Below are positions 26,913 to 36,546 of a stretch of DNA of 64,000 nt, piece after piece. Positions within the stretch are counted from its first letter, which is position 1. Every line of letters begins with the position of its first letter. The position numbers and the translations under genes were made by a program. The notes beneath the pieces were generated by a model. That model had not been told where the DNA came from. It did no database searches and was given only the letters and a program-made list of their open reading frames with translations. Origin of the DNA: Holdemania massiliensis AP2 (lineage in GTDB: Bacteria; Bacillota_I; Bacilli_A; Erysipelotrichales; Erysipelotrichaceae); contig NZ_HE998567.1 of the NCBI RefSeq assembly GCF_000327285.1, positions 337,588 to 401,587 on the forward strand, written 5' to 3'.

Positions 26913-26930
26913 GTTACGCTTTTTCAAATG

Positions 26931-27051
26931 AATTTGAAAGGGTCCTGCTGCTATGAGGGAGCGATGCGAATAAAGAAGACGAGGAAAAGATAAGGGGAGA
27001 ATGCTGACTTTCTTGATTTTCTGCCAGTCGTCTGCCTGATCCTTTGAAATT
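26931..27051 (+). ncRNA. Candidate structured RNA upstream of the purine leader
   Basis: AATTTGAAAGGGTC (26931-26944) can pair with GATCCTTTGAAATT (27038-27051), one mismatch. Inside, AGACGA (26977-26982) pairs with TCGTCT (27028-27033), GGAAAA with TTTTCT, and AAGGGGAG with CTTTCTT. The result is a rod with a large asymmetric bulge (26945-26976). There is no credible gene in 26899-27394. The rod is reminiscent of 6S-type RNAs, but I find no clear promoter and it is shorter than usual. Confidence 0.3.
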
Positions 27052-27108
27052 TAAGTAAAATCTCAACAAAACCAAAGAAAAAGCCTTTTTTTGCCTGCCT
27101 GTTTATGG

Positions 27109-27114
27109 TATTAT
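27109..27114 (+). promoter_or_regulatory. Possible extended -10 promoter for the purine operon leader
   Basis: TGG followed by TATTAT (27109-27114) gives an extended -10. The -35 region is only a T-rich stretch. It would start a leader of about 270 bases including the riboswitch. Confidence 0.4.
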
Positions 27115-27198
27115 ATCCGCGTGAAAGGTGACTGGTGAGCAATGAGAAAAACAGGCATTTCCATGAAGGATACTTTTCATAAAAATCAAGAATAAGCA

Positions 27199-27227
27199 TG
27201 GGTGTTTTGCACCTGTGTTTTCTTTTT
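27199..27227 (+). terminator. Short hairpin with T-tract upstream of the riboswitch
   Basis: GGGTG-TTTTG-CACCT (27200-27214) is followed by GTGTTTTCTTTTT. It could end a short transcript before the riboswitch begins at 27241. Confidence 0.4.
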
Positions 27228-27240
27228 GACGGCTTCATGA

Positions 27241-27366
27241 TTTTGTATAATCGTGGGAATAAGGCTCACAAGTTTCTACCTTGCTGCCGTAAACGGCAAG
27301 ACTACAAAACGAAGGCTTTTTTGTTTTTGTTTTGTAGACATTGGAGGTTCTCTGATGTCTTTTTCT
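27241..27366 (+). promoter_or_regulatory. Purine (guanine-type) riboswitch with terminator platform
   Basis: The aptamer spans 27241-27310. P1 is TTTTGTA / TACAAAA; the conserved TATAATC starts at 27246; P2 is GTGGG/CTCAC; GTTTCTACC and CCGTAAA are present; P3 is CTTGC/GCAAG. The key base is C in GACTAC (U in adenine sensors), so guanine or hypoxanthine is expected. CTACAAAAC (27302-27310) is perfectly complementary to GTTTTGTAG (27329-27337), an antiterminator. That overlaps AGACAT (27336), which pairs with ATGTCT (27355-27360) before TTTTTCTATTT as terminator. Ligand binding should switch purE-D off. Confidence 0.95.
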
Positions 27367-27394
27367 ATTTCTAAATTCAAGGAGGAGTATGAAA

Positions 27395-27886
27395 ATGGAA
27401 GAAAAAGCAGTTGTTGGGATTGTTATGGGTTCGATGAGCGATTATGAGGGAAACGTTTCATCAACCTGCGAAACCTTGGAATCCTTAGGTATTCCGTATG
27501 AAAAGATTGTACTGAGCGCTCACCGCACTCCGGATGAAACGATCGAATATGCCAAAACCGCCTATGATCGCGGTCTCAAGGTGATCATTGCGGCAGCGGG
27601 AGGCGCGGCGCATCTGGCCGGAGTCATTGCCGGCTGCTCAACACTGCCGGTCATCGGCATCCCGATGAAAACCAGTACGCTCGATGGATTAGACAGTTTG
27701 CTTTCAATTGTCCAGATGCCGGCCGGTGTTCCGGTTGCGACCGTTGCGATTGGCAAAGCCGGATGCAAAAATGCTGCTTATTTGGCCGCAACGATGCTGG
27801 GCGCTTTTGATCCACAAATGCATAAAAAGATCGAAGATCATAAAGCTCAGATGAAGAAGAACGTCTTAGAAAACATGAAATTTTAG
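27395..27886 (+). CDS. purE: N5-carboxyaminoimidazole ribonucleotide mutase / AIR carboxylase catalytic subunit
   Basis: 163 residues; ATG 27395 gives 9 bases to AAGGAGG, better than ATG 27389 (3 bases). GIVMGSMSDYEG (about 8-19), SAHRTPDET (about 43-51) and AAGGAAHLAGVIAG (about 69-82) are PurE signatures. It carries out the carboxylation step of purine synthesis producing CAIR. No purK follows, so the enzyme may use CO2 directly or purK may be elsewhere. First gene under the riboswitch. Confidence 0.95.
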   Translation: MEEKAVVGIVMGSMSDYEGNVSSTCETLESLGIPYEKIVLSAHRTPDETIEYAKTAYDRGLKVIIAAAGGAAHLAGVIAGCSTLPVIGIPMKTSTLDGLDSLLSIVQMPAGVPVATVAIGKAGCKNAAYLAATMLGAFDPQMHKKIEDHKAQMKKNVLENMKF

Positions 27887-27900
27887 AAATGGAGAAAGCC

Positions 27901-30900
27901 ATGAGTTTAATAAACAAGCGCATCTTTGTTGAAAAGAAAGACCGCTTCCGTACGGAGGCGCAGGATCTGTTGAATGAATTAAGCGAAAATCTGCAGCTTC
28001 AGGCGCAGGGACTGCGTCTGTTCAATATTTATGATATCTTTGATATTGACAGCGAAGATTATGCTAAGGCCAAGAAAACCGTTTTTACTGAAGTCATGAC
28101 CGATACGCTCTATGAAACGCTGGATCTGGAAGCCAAGTCGGTTATCGTTTGGGAAACGCTGCCGGGGCAGTATGATCAGCGGGCCGACAGTGCCATGCAG
28201 TGTGTCAAGCTGCTGAATCCCGCGTCAAACTGCCGGATCACGACCGGCAAGCTGATGATCCTGGAAGGGGAAGTCAGCGATGAAATGTTGAAGAAAATCG
28301 AAGCCTATGTCATCAATCCGATTGAATCCCGCGTGAAGGATCTGTCGAAGCTGGCGATTGATCAGAACGTTGATGTTAAGCCGCTGCAGCAGTTCCCGCA
28401 TTTTATTGAGATGGATGCCGCCCAGATCGCCGCGTTTGTCGCAGAGCAGGGATTAGCGATGAGCGAAGCCGATCTGACCTTGGTGCAGCACTATTTCCGC
28501 GACGAAGAGAAGCGCAATCCGACAGAAACGGAAATTCGCGTTTTGGATACCTATTGGTCGGATCATTGCCGGCATACAACCTTTGAAACCTGTCTGAAAA
28601 GCGTTAAGATTACGACAGAGCGGTTTGGCGAGCAGATTCAGCAGGCCTACCAGCGTTATCTGCAGCTGCGCACAGCCTGCGGTCGGGATGAAAAGCCGCA
28701 GACGTTGATGGACATGGCAACGATCAATGCCCGCGATCTGCGCCGTCAAGGCAAATCGCCGGAAGTTGAGGTCAGCGAAGAAATCAATGCCTGCAGCGTC
28801 TTTATTGACGTCGATCATGACGGACAGCCTGAAAAGTGGCTTTTGATGTTCAAAAATGAAACACACAATCATCCGACCGAAATCGAACCCTTCGGCGGTG
28901 CTTCTACCTGCATCGGCGGTGCGATCCGTGATCCGTTAAGCGGACGCAGCTACGTCTATCAGGCCATGCGTGTCAGCGGCTGCGGCAACATTTTGGAAAA
29001 ACTGGATGAAACGATTGCCGGCAAGCTGCCGCAGAAAGTCATTTCCAAAAAAGCCACGCATGGCAATTCCTCCTATGGGAATCAGATCGGTCTGCCGACA
29101 ACGCATGTCCGTGAGATCATTCATCCAAGCTATGTCGCCAAGCACATGGAAGTCGGAGCGGTGGTCGGTGCGGCCAAAGCGGAAAATGTCGTGCGCCAAT
29201 CTCCGCAGGCGGGCGATGTTGTCATTCTGTTAGGCGGCAAAACCGGACGGGACGGCATTGGCGGCGCTACCGGTTCTTCCAAGGAACACAATTTAAAATC
29301 GTTGGAGGTCTGCGCCAGTGAGGTACAGAAGGGCAATGCGCCGGAAGAGCGGAAGATTCAACGGTTATTCCGTAATCCGGACTGCACCTGTTTAATTAAA
29401 AAATGCAATGATTTCGGAGCCGGCGGCGTCTGTGTAGCGATCGGCGAACTGGCTGATGGGCTTGAGATTCATCTCGATCAGGTCCGGACTAAATATGCCG
29501 GTCTGAACGCAACGGAAATCGCGATCAGCGAAAGTCAGGAACGTATGGCAGTGGTTGTTTCAGCAGCGGATGAAGCGAAATTCATCACCTTGGCCGCGGA
29601 AGAAAATCTGGAAGCATACCGCGTGGCAGAAGTGACGGATACCGGCCGCTTAATCATGAAGATGAATGATCAGACGGTCGTCGATCTGGCGCGGAAGTTT
29701 ATTGATACCAGCGGTGTCCGCCAGCAGGCCGATGTTGAAATTGCGACCTTGGAGGGAGCGAATCCGTTTGGCACGGATACGCCGTTAGGCAAGGAAGCGA
29801 TTCTGACCATGATGGCTCAGCCGAACGTCTGCTGCCAGAAAGGGGTGGGCGAAATGTTTGACGCCTCGATTGGATCCACGACGGTGCTGATGCCGTATGG
29901 CGGCAAGACGCAGCTGACACCGGCTCAGGCTTCGGTGCAGAAATTGCCGGTCCTCGACGGCAAAACAACAACCTGCAGCATTCTGACCTATGGCTTTAAT
30001 CCGCGGATTATGGAATATTCGACCTATGTCGGAGCGATGGACAGCGTGCTGGAATCGATGGCTAAGACCGTTGCCTGCGGCGGAGACTTTGAAAAGATTC
30101 ATTTCTCATTCCAGGAATATTTTGAACGACTGAATCAGGATCCACAGCGTTGGGGTAAAGTCACTGAAGCGCTCTTGGGGGCGATGCAGGTGCAGGATTA
30201 TTTCCAGAAAGCGGCGATCGGCGGCAAGGACAGCATGTCCGGAACCTTCAATGACAAGCATGTCGTACCGACGCTGATTTCGTTTGCCTGCTCGGATGGT
30301 TCGGTCCGCAACATCATCACGCCGCAGTTAAAAACACCGGGCAATCGTCTGGTTGCCTTCAAGCCGCAGATCAGTGCTGAGGGTCTGCCGGATTTAGCCA
30401 GCTACAAAACAATGTTTGAGGCGGTTCGTGAAGGAATTCGTCAGGGAACAATTCAATCGGCCTATGTCGCAGAAGAGGGCGGTATTCTGGCAGCGCTGTT
30501 CAAGATGAGCTTCGGCAATCGTCTCGGCTTTGAAATCAGCGGCGGCAACGAACTGCTGCAGCTGCAGCCGGGGTTGATCGTGGCGGAGGTCACGCCGGAA
30601 TTTAACGATGAACGCGCCGCTATGATCGGTCAGGTCATCGCCCAGCCGCTGTATCGAATCAATGAATTGGAACTGACTCAGGAAGAAGTGCTGGCGTCCT
30701 GGATGGGAACGCTCAGCGCACTCTATCCGGTTTACAGCAAGGGCGAAGCCACGACACTGCCAGTGCGGGATAAAGCAAGTACGCATCCGTATCGCTGTGA
30801 ACAGCCGAGTGCGGAAGTCCGCGTTTTGATTCCGGTTTTCCCAGGCAGCAACTGCGAATATGATACCCGCCGGGCCTTTGAAGAAGAAGGGGCAAACGTC

Positions 30901-31626
30901 ACCATCTTCGTTTTCCGCAATCAGAATGAACAGGCGATTTTCGATTCGATTGATCAGATGGCTGCCTTGTTGGACAACAGTCACATTCTGGCGATCCCAG
31001 GCGGCTTCTCAGCCGGGGATGAACCGGATGGATCGGCGAAGTTCATTGTGAACATCTTACAGAATGAGAAGATTAAAGCCGCGGTAAGCCGGCTTCTGAA
31101 ACGCGATGGGTTGATCCTGGGCATCTGCAACGGTTTCCAGGCGCTGATCAAGTCCGGCCTGCTGCCGTATGGCGAGATCCGCACACTCAATGAAACCAGT
31201 CCGACGCTGACCCGCAATCATATTAACCGGCATATTTCCAGTGTCGTGAGAACCCGGGTTGCCAGCACCTGCTCTCCATGGCTGCAGGGAATGGAGTGCG
31301 GTGAAGTGTATTCGATTCCGGTCAGCCATGGCGAAGGCCGGCTGGTCGCAGACGAAGCGATGATCAATCAGCTGTTTGCCAATGGCCAGGTGGCATTCCA
31401 ATACTGCGATGAAAACGGCTCGCCGACGATGGATCCGAAAGCAAACCTCAACGGCTCAGACTGGGCGATTGAAGGTCTGGTTTCTCCAGACGGCAAGGTG
31501 TTAGGAAAAATGGGTCATTCCGAACGCTTCTTTACGGATGTCTTTAAAAATATTGACGGAGAAAAGAAACAGAATATTTTCGCCAACGGGGTAAATTACA
31601 TCCGGGGCAAGGGAGGAAAAGCATGA
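27901..31626 (+). CDS. purL: Phosphoribosylformylglycinamidine synthase, single-chain
   Basis: 1241 residues from ATG 27901 (GGAGAAAG upstream). This is the long fused form: N-terminal PurS-like part, two AIRS-type halves ([15 protein letters not shown] near 320-334; GGKDSMSG near 775), and a C-terminal class I glutaminase with [15 protein letters not shown] (near 1073-1087), containing the catalytic cysteine. It converts FGAR, glutamine and ATP to FGAM. Many Firmicutes use separate PurSQL; the fused form is notable but known in Clostridia-like groups. It overlaps purM by 4 bases. Confidence 0.96.
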   Translation: MSLINKRIFVEKKDRFRTEAQDLLNELSENLQLQAQGLRLFNIYDIFDIDSEDYAKAKKTVFTEVMTDTLYETLDLEAKSVIVWETLPGQYDQRADSAMQCVKLLNPASNCRITTGKLMILEGEVSDEMLKKIEAYVINPIESRVKDLSKLAIDQNVDVKPLQQFPHFIEMDAAQIAAFVAEQGLAMSEADLTLVQHYFRDEEKRNPTETEIRVLDTYWSDHCRHTTFETCLKSVKITTERFGEQIQQAYQRYLQLRTACGRDEKPQTLMDMATINARDLRRQGKSPEVEVSEEINACSVFIDVDHDGQPEKWLLMFKNETHNHPTEIEPFGGASTCIGGAIRDPLSGRSYVYQAMRVSGCGNILEKLDETIAGKLPQKVISKKATHGNSSYGNQIGLPTTHVREIIHPSYVAKHMEVGAVVGAAKAENVVRQSPQAGDVVILLGGKTGRDGIGGATGSSKEHNLKSLEVCASEVQKGNAPEERKIQRLFRNPDCTCLIKKCNDFGAGGVCVAIGELADGLEIHLDQVRTKYAGLNATEIAISESQERMAVVVSAADEAKFITLAAEENLEAYRVAEVTDTGRLIMKMNDQTVVDLARKFIDTSGVRQQADVEIATLEGANPFGTDTPLGKEAILTMMAQPNVCCQKGVGEMFDASIGSTTVLMPYGGKTQLTPAQASVQKLPVLDGKTTTCSILTYGFNPRIMEYSTYVGAMDSVLESMAKTVACGGDFEKIHFSFQEYFERLNQDPQRWGKVTEALLGAMQVQDYFQKAAIGGKDSMSGTFNDKHVVPTLISFACSDGSVRNIITPQLKTPGNRLVAFKPQISAEGLPDLASYKTMFEAVREGIRQGTIQSAYVAEEGGILAALFKMSFGNRLGFEISGGNELLQLQPGLIVAEVTPEFNDERAAMIGQVIAQPLYRINELELTQEEVLASWMGTLSALYPVYSKGEATTLPVRDKASTHPYRCEQPSAEVRVLIPVFPGSNCEYDTRRAFEEEGANVTIFVFRNQNEQAIFDSIDQMAALLDNSHILAIPGGFSAGDEPDGSAKFIVNILQNEKIKAAVSRLLKRDGLILGICNGFQALIKSGLLPYGEIRTLNETSPTLTRNHINRHISSVVRTRVASTCSPWLQGMECGEVYSIPVSHGEGRLVADEAMINQLFANGQVAFQYCDENGSPTMDPKANLNGSDWAIEGLVSPDGKVLGKMGHSERFFTDVFKNIDGEKKQNIFANGVNYIRGKGGKA

Positions 31627-32648
31627 GTACACAGTATGAAAAGGCCGGCGTTTCGTTAGAGGCTGGATACGAGTCGGTTCGTTTGATTAAAAAACACATT
31701 GAAAAAACCCGCCGCTTCGGCATGATGGGCGGCATCGGCAGCTTCGGCGGCCTGTTTGATCTGAGTGCGCTGAACATGAAAGAGCCGGTGCTGGTCAGCG
31801 GCACAGACGGAGTCGGGACGAAGCTGAAACTGGCCTTTATGATGGATAAGCATGATACCGTTGGACAGGACGTCGTCGCGATGTGCGTCAACGATATCAT
31901 CGCCCAAGGCGCCCAGCCGCTGTTTTTCCTGGACTACATTGCGGTTGGCAAAAATCATCCGGAGAAAATTGAACAGATTGTCAAGGGGGTAGCTGATGGC
32001 TGCGTGCTTGCCAACTGTGCTTTGGTTGGCGGGGAAACGGCGGAAATGCCGGATATGTATGACGAAGAAGATTATGATATCGCCGGTTTTACGGTCGGGG
32101 CTGTAGAGAAATCCCAGATGATTACCGGAGAGAAAACTAAGGCCGGTGACATCGTGATTGGACTGGCTTCCAGCGGTGTCCATTCCAACGGCTTCTCCTT
32201 GGTCCGCAAGATTGTCTTAAAAGACAATCAGCTTGATCTGAACACGAAGTTTGACGAATTGCAGGACTCCCTGGGAAATACATTGCTGAGTCCGACGCGG
32301 ATTTATGTTCGTCCGGTGCTGGAAGTCTTGAAAAGCGTGGATGTTCATGGCATCGCCCATATTACCGGCGGCGGCTTCTATGAGAACATGCCGCGCTGTC
32401 TGAATCCGGGATTAGGCATTGAAATCCATCGCGGAACCTGGGAAGTGCTGCCGATTTTCCATGTTCTGCAGAAGCTCTCAGGCATGGAAGAAAAGGAAAT
32501 GTACAATGTCTTCAATATGGGAATTGGCATGATTCTCGTTGTGGATCCGAAGGATGCGGAGGCCACATTGGAAATTTTGGCTGCTCAGGGTGAAAAGGCA
32601 ACGGTGATCGGGAAGGTGACCAGTCAGGAAGGAATTGACATTCAATGA
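31623..32648 (+). CDS. purM: Phosphoribosylformylglycinamidine cyclo-ligase (AIR synthetase)
   Basis: 341 residues. [20 protein letters not shown] (about 59-78) is the ATP-binding signature; [12 protein letters not shown] (near 136-147) and [13 protein letters not shown] (near 241-253) are also conserved. Closes FGAM to aminoimidazole ribotide with ATP. Start overlaps the purL stop (ATGA) and its own stop overlaps purN, indicating translational coupling throughout. Confidence 0.97.
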   Translation: MSTQYEKAGVSLEAGYESVRLIKKHIEKTRRFGMMGGIGSFGGLFDLSALNMKEPVLVSGTDGVGTKLKLAFMMDKHDTVGQDVVAMCVNDIIAQGAQPLFFLDYIAVGKNHPEKIEQIVKGVADGCVLANCALVGGETAEMPDMYDEEDYDIAGFTVGAVEKSQMITGEKTKAGDIVIGLASSGVHSNGFSLVRKIVLKDNQLDLNTKFDELQDSLGNTLLSPTRIYVRPVLEVLKSVDVHGIAHITGGGFYENMPRCLNPGLGIEIHRGTWEVLPIFHVLQKLSGMEEKEMYNVFNMGIGMILVVDPKDAEATLEILAAQGEKATVIGKVTSQEGIDIQ

Positions 32649-33211
32649 AGAACCTCGCGGTCTTTGCTTCCGGAACGGGAACGAATTTTGAAGCGATTGC
32701 CGATGCGATTGAGGCCGGTCAGCTGAAAGCGAAACTGACGCTGGTCGTCGTGGATAAACAAAACGCCCCGGTCATCGAAAAAGCACGGCAGCGCGGCATT
32801 GACGTGTTTGCGTTCAATCCGAAGGACTATTCGTCCAAGCCGGATTATGAACGGGAAATCATTGCGCAATGTCAGGCGCATCATGTCGATTTTATCGCCT
32901 TGGCCGGATATATGCGCTTGCTTTCTCCATTAATGTTAGAGGCTTACGATCAGCGGATCGTGAACATTCATCCGTCGCTATTGCCGGCGTTTAAAGGCAA
33001 GGATGCCATCGGGCAGGCGATTGATTATGGCGTTAAAGTTATGGGCGTGACGATTCATTACGTCGATGCGTCGATGGACGGCGGCCGGATTATCGCGCAG
33101 CGGGCCTTTGCCGTGCAGCCGCAGTGGAGCAAGGAAGAAATTGAGGCGCAGGTGCATGCGATCGAGCATGTCCTGTATCCGGAAACATTAAAAATGCTGG
33201 TGGAGGAATAA
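32645..33211 (+). CDS. purN: Phosphoribosylglycinamide formyltransferase
   Basis: 188 residues, typical length. [15 protein letters not shown] at the N-terminus binds the phosphoribosyl group. [19 protein letters not shown] (near 108-126) contains the catalytic histidine region, and the final aspartate loop is in [10 protein letters not shown]. It uses 10-formyl-THF to formylate GAR. Placed between purM and purD as in many Firmicute operons. Confidence 0.96.
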   Translation: MKNLAVFASGTGTNFEAIADAIEAGQLKAKLTLVVVDKQNAPVIEKARQRGIDVFAFNPKDYSSKPDYEREIIAQCQAHHVDFIALAGYMRLLSPLMLEAYDQRIVNIHPSLLPAFKGKDAIGQAIDYGVKVMGVTIHYVDASMDGGRIIAQRAFAVQPQWSKEEIEAQVHAIEHVLYPETLKMLVEE

Positions 33212-33217
33212 ACAGGT

Positions 33218-34477
33218 ATGGCAAAAGTATTGGTGATCGGCAGCGGCGGACGGGAACACGCGTTAGCTTGGAAATTTGCGCAGAGTCCGCAGGTTGAAAA
33301 AGTCTATGCCGCTCCGGGTAATCCGGGGATGGCGGAAGTTGCCGAATGCGTGGCGATCGGCGTACTGGAGTTTGACAAGCTGATTGCGTTTGTGAAGGCT
33401 CAGGCAATTGATCTGACGTTTGTCGGACCGGAAGTGCCGTTATGTGAGGGCATTGCCGATGCCTTTGCGGCCGCGGGATTGACGGTCTTTGGTCCTAGCC
33501 GTGCGGCAGCGCGGTTAGAGGGAAGCAAGGCCTTTGCCAAAGCCATGATGAAAAAATATGCGATTCCAACCGCAGCTTATCAAAGCTTCTCCGATTATGA
33601 TCAGGCGAAGGCATATCTTGAGCAGCAGCCGATGCCGATCGTGCTGAAGGCCGATGGTCTGGCTGCGGGCAAAGGTGTAATCATTGCCCAAACCCAGGCC
33701 GAGGCGCAGGATGCTTTAAAAGAGATGATGTGCGGCGGATTGTTCGATCAGGCTGGGGCAACCGTTGTCATCGAGGAATATCTTGAGGGAGAAGAATTCT
33801 CCCAGCTGGCCTTTGTCAATGGGACAACCGTCATTCCGATGGAGATCGCGCAGGATCATAAGCGGGCCTTTGATCATGATGAGGGGCTGAATACCGGTGG
33901 AATGGGCGCTTATACACCAGTATCGCATTTGTCCAAAGCCGTTGTTGAAGAAGCGATTGAAAAGATCGTTAAGCCGATGGCGGCGGCCATGGTACAGGAA
34001 GGCTGTCCCTTTACCGGAATTTTATATGCCGGCTGCATGGCGACGGAGCGCGGCGTGAAAACGATTGAATACAATGTCCGCTTCGGCGATCCGGAAACGG
34101 AAGTGCTGATGATCGCCCTGCAGGATGATCTCTATGAAATCTGCATGCAGGTGCTGCAGCATCAGACCCTGCCGCTGCATTGGTCGAAAGAACCGGTGCT
34201 GGGCGTCGTGCTGGCCAGTCAGGGGTATCCGGAAAGTTCAACGAAAGGTGCGAAGGTCAGCAATCTTGAGCAAGTGGATGCGACCGTCTTTCATATGGGA
34301 ACGGCGATCGAAAACGGACAGCTGGTGACCTCCGGCGGACGAGTGCTGTTTGTCGCTGCGCAGAGGCCGACGCTGAAGCAGGCGCAGGCTGCGGCGTATG
34401 CCGAAATTGAAAAAATTGCCTGCGATGCGCTGTTTTACCGTCATGATATCGGGGCGCGGGGACTGCAGGATTGTTGA
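33218..34477 (+). CDS. purD: Phosphoribosylamine-glycine ligase (GAR synthetase)
   Basis: 419 residues, ATP-grasp enzyme. VLVIGSGGREHALAWK at the N-terminus is the family signature; VLKADGLAAGKGV (near 142-154) is in the ATP-grasp domain; NVRFGDPETEVL (near 287-298) is the metal site. Joins phosphoribosylamine and glycine. Last gene of this operon; purF, purC and purH are not in the window. A strong promoter for the next small gene overlaps its stop codon. Confidence 0.97.
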   Translation: MAKVLVIGSGGREHALAWKFAQSPQVEKVYAAPGNPGMAEVAECVAIGVLEFDKLIAFVKAQAIDLTFVGPEVPLCEGIADAFAAAGLTVFGPSRAAARLEGSKAFAKAMMKKYAIPTAAYQSFSDYDQAKAYLEQQPMPIVLKADGLAAGKGVIIAQTQAEAQDALKEMMCGGLFDQAGATVVIEEYLEGEEFSQLAFVNGTTVIPMEIAQDHKRAFDHDEGLNTGGMGAYTPVSHLSKAVVEEAIEKIVKPMAAAMVQEGCPFTGILYAGCMATERGVKTIEYNVRFGDPETEVLMIALQDDLYEICMQVLQHQTLPLHWSKEPVLGVVLASQGYPESSTKGAKVSNLEQVDATVFHMGTAIENGQLVTSGGRVLFVAAQRPTLKQAQAAAYAEIEKIACDALFYRHDIGARGLQDC

Positions 34478-34502
34478 CAGCGAACCGGCTTTGCGGTACA
34501 CT
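34474..34502 (+). promoter_or_regulatory. Consensus promoter for the 32-residue membrane peptide
   Basis: TTGACA (34474-34479), 17-base spacer, TACACT (34497-34502). The -35 overlaps the purD stop codon. Confidence 0.8.
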
Positions 34503-34525
34503 AGCAATACTGTAAGGAGGCCATC

Positions 34526-34624
34526 ATGACGAAATCGAAGAAAACATTTCAGAAAATCATGGTGATCGGCTTGATCAGTTTCATCTGTTTGATGATGATT
34601 CTGAATACGATCCTGATGTTTTAA
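34526..34624 (+). CDS. Small single-pass membrane peptide (DUF4044-like)
   Basis: 32 residues: a basic N-terminus (MTKSKKTFQKIM) followed by one hydrophobic helix. It has its own consensus promoter, an AAGGAGG ribosome site 5 bases before the ATG, and a terminator right after, so it is very likely expressed. The layout resembles the short DUF4044 proteins of Firmicutes (lysine-rich start, one helix), but similarity is judged by eye. Function unknown. Confidence 0.7.
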   Translation: MTKSKKTFQKIMVIGLISFICLMMILNTILMF

Positions 34625-34645
34625 AAAGATACGCATTCACAAACA

Positions 34646-34682
34646 GGAAGCGGACGGGATAAGACAAAACTTCCGCTTTTTC
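34646..34682 (+). terminator. Rho-independent terminator after the small peptide gene
   Basis: AAGCGGA (34648-34654) pairs with TCCGCTT (34672-34678) around a 17-base loop, followed by T-rich sequence. Confidence 0.75.
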
Positions 34683-34754
34683 TCTATTTGCGGCTTGGAT
34701 CCGTTTTTCGGCCGAGCAAAGCCGATTCATTTTACGAAAAAGGGGGGATAAAGG

Positions 34755-35447
34755 ATGGATCAAACTAAAAAAGAGGCTTTGGGAGCCTCGCTGGCAGTCT
34801 TTCCCGGCTATCTAGTCGTGGGTATCGCTTTCGGTCTGCTTGCCCAGCAGCACCAGATCAGCTGGGGCTGGGCTGTGTTAATGAGCGTTGTTGTCTATGC
34901 CGGCTCGATGCAGTTTGTCGGAATTTCGCTGATCGCCCAAGCGGCCAGTCCGCTGCAGGTGATCTTCATGACGCTGGCCGTCAATCTGCGGCATCTGTTT
35001 TACGGTTTTTCATTTCTGCAGGAATTTGGCGAGCGCGGCCTTCGCCGGCTGTATCTGATTTTTGGACTGACCGATGAAACCTACGGCTTGTTATGTCAGA
35101 AAAAGCTGGAGAAAAGGGCGGCGCCGCAGCGGCTGTATTTCTGGATTACCTTGCTGGATCAGCTGTGGTGGATTTGGGGAACGCTGATCGGAGCGGCGGT
35201 CGGTTCGGTTATTCCTTTTGATACAACAGGAATTGACTTTGCAATGACCGCGCTGTTCTTTGTTACCTGCCTGGATCAGCTGAAATCGGCCAATACGCCG
35301 ATCCCCACGGGGATTGGACTGATCAGTGCCGTGGCCGCGCTTGTTTTCTTCGGCGCTGACGGCATGATTCTGCCGGCTCTGGTGATGATTGCAGCGGGCT
35401 TATTGGGCGTGCGGCGAACGTTGCAGCGAAGGGGGCTGATCCAATGA
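34755..35447 (+). CDS. azlC: AzlC-type branched-chain amino acid exporter subunit
   Basis: 230 residues with multiple membrane segments. The N-terminal SLAVFPGYLVVGIAFGLLA (about 12-30), SMQFVGISLI and LAVNLRHLFYGFSF (near 75-88) are AzlC signatures. With AzlD it forms an exporter of branched-chain amino acids or analogues. RBS is a run of GGGGGG. Its stop overlaps the azlD start. Confidence 0.92.
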   Translation: MDQTKKEALGASLAVFPGYLVVGIAFGLLAQQHQISWGWAVLMSVVVYAGSMQFVGISLIAQAASPLQVIFMTLAVNLRHLFYGFSFLQEFGERGLRRLYLIFGLTDETYGLLCQKKLEKRAAPQRLYFWITLLDQLWWIWGTLIGAAVGSVIPFDTTGIDFAMTALFFVTCLDQLKSANTPIPTGIGLISAVAALVFFGADGMILPALVMIAAGLLGVRRTLQRRGLIQ

Positions 35448-35767
35448 ATCCTATTCTGATTTCAATTTTGTTGATGGCTGCGGTCACCTTCCTGACACGC
35501 TGGCTGCCCTTTGCGGCGTTTCGCCCCGGTCAGCCGATCCCCAAAACGATTGCTTATCTGGGGCAGGTCTTGCCGATGGCGATGATGGCGATGCTGGTGG
35601 TGTATGGCCTGCGTACTGCTTCGTGGCTGGGACCGTACCATGGGACGCCGGAACTGCTGGCACTGGCGCTGACCGGCTTCATCCATCATTGGAAACAGAA
35701 CAGTCTGATGAGTATCGGCTGCGGTACATTGTTTTATATGTTTCTCGTCCAGCAGATCTTCCGTTGA
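35444..35767 (+). CDS. azlD: AzlD-type branched-chain amino acid transport subunit
   Basis: 107 residues, three to four membrane segments. FLTRWLPFAAF near residues 16-26 followed by YLGQVLPMAMMAMLVVYGL is the AzlD pattern. It is the small partner of AzlC and overlaps it by 4 bases. Confidence 0.92.
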   Translation: MNPILISILLMAAVTFLTRWLPFAAFRPGQPIPKTIAYLGQVLPMAMMAMLVVYGLRTASWLGPYHGTPELLALALTGFIHHWKQNSLMSIGCGTLFYMFLVQQIFR

Positions 35768-35770
35768 AAA

Positions 35771-35791
35771 CAGACTGCAAAATGCAGTCTG
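35771..35791 (+). terminator. Perfect 9-bp hairpin after azlD
   Basis: CAGACTGCA-AAA-TGCAGTCTG. It lacks a T-tract on the plus strand; on the minus strand it is followed by TTTTC. It may be a weak terminator or an RNA-stabilising 3' end. Confidence 0.5.
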
Positions 35792-35831
35792 AAACGCATG
35801 AAAATTTTCAATGCAAGCTTTGAGGGAAATC

Positions 35832-35840
35832 TGGTATAAT
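35832..35840 (+). promoter_or_regulatory. Extended -10 promoter for the DUF969 operon
   Basis: TGG immediately before a perfect TATAAT (35835-35840), 31 bases before the ATG. No good -35 is seen, as is common for extended -10 promoters. Confidence 0.65.
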
Positions 35841-35871
35841 GGGAATACTCTAAAAGGGAAAGGAATGGATT

Positions 35872-36546
35872 ATGGAATACTTGAAATTAATCGGCATTCT
35901 GATCATTGTGGTTGGATTTGCCTTAAAGTGGGACGTCATTGCGGTCGTTTTAATCTCTGGTTTAGTTACTGGACTGGTCTCAGGCCTGAATTTTATTCAG
36001 ATCTTGGAGATTATGGGGAAATCGTTTGTGGATAACCGTCTGATGTCGATCTTTTTGATCAGCTTTCCGGCGATTGCCTTGATCGAACGCTACGGCATGA
36101 AGGAGAGGGCCGCGGAATTGATCGGCAAGATCAAAAACGCAACGGCCGGCAAGGTCTTGTCTATTTATATGGTTGTTCGAATTTTGGCTTCGGTGATGTC
36201 AATTCGATTAGGCGGTCATGTGCAGTTTGTCCGGCCGCTGATTCTGCCGATGAGTGAAGCGGCAGGGCAGACCGCCATCAAAAAACCGCTGAATGAAAAG
36301 CAGCGTGAACGGATTAAAGGTCTGGCCGCCGCGGTTGAAAACTACGGCAACTTTTTCGGTCAGAACATTTTCTTAGGTAACAGCGGCGTTCTGTTAATTC
36401 AGGGGACTTTGGCTGCGGCCGGATATGAAGTAACGCTGGGTTCAATTGCGCAGGCTTCCATTCCAGTTGGAATCGTTGTCACCCTCTTTACAATCATCCA
36501 GGTCTTATTGGCTGATCGCAAGCTGAAAAAGGAGGTGCAGGCATAA
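35872..36546 (+). CDS. DUF969 family membrane protein (paired transporter subunit)
   Basis: 224 residues, largely hydrophobic. The conserved block SFPAIALIERYGMKERAAELI (in two parts near 63-83) and SIRLGGHVQFVRPLI near 106-120 match DUF969. Such proteins always occur with DUF979 and often beside pyroglutamyl-peptidase or 5-oxoprolinase genes. A 5-oxoproline (pyroglutamate) transporter has been proposed; here the partner pcp follows. It overlaps the DUF979 start by one base. Confidence 0.85.
   Translation: MEYLKLIGILIIVVGFALKWDVIAVVLISGLVTGLVSGLNFIQILEIMGKSFVDNRLMSIFLISFPAIALIERYGMKERAAELIGKIKNATAGKVLSIYMVVRILASVMSIRLGGHVQFVRPLILPMSEAAGQTAIKKPLNEKQRERIKGLAAAVENYGNFFGQNIFLGNSGVLLIQGTLAAAGYEVTLGSIAQASIPVGIVVTLFTIIQVLLADRKLKKEVQA

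Noticed and set aside
27117-27227. ZTP riboswitch suggested by GGTGACTGGTGAG
   Set aside because: The second conserved block (CCGCCTGGGC-like) is absent, so the match is probably chance.
27226-27251. TTGACG and TATAAT as a promoter just before purE
   Set aside because: Spacing is only 14 bases, and the TATAAT is the conserved TATAATC of the purine aptamer.
35811-36035. Small plus-strand open frame before DUF969
   Set aside because: It overlaps the promoter and the start of DUF969 in another frame and has no ribosome site.
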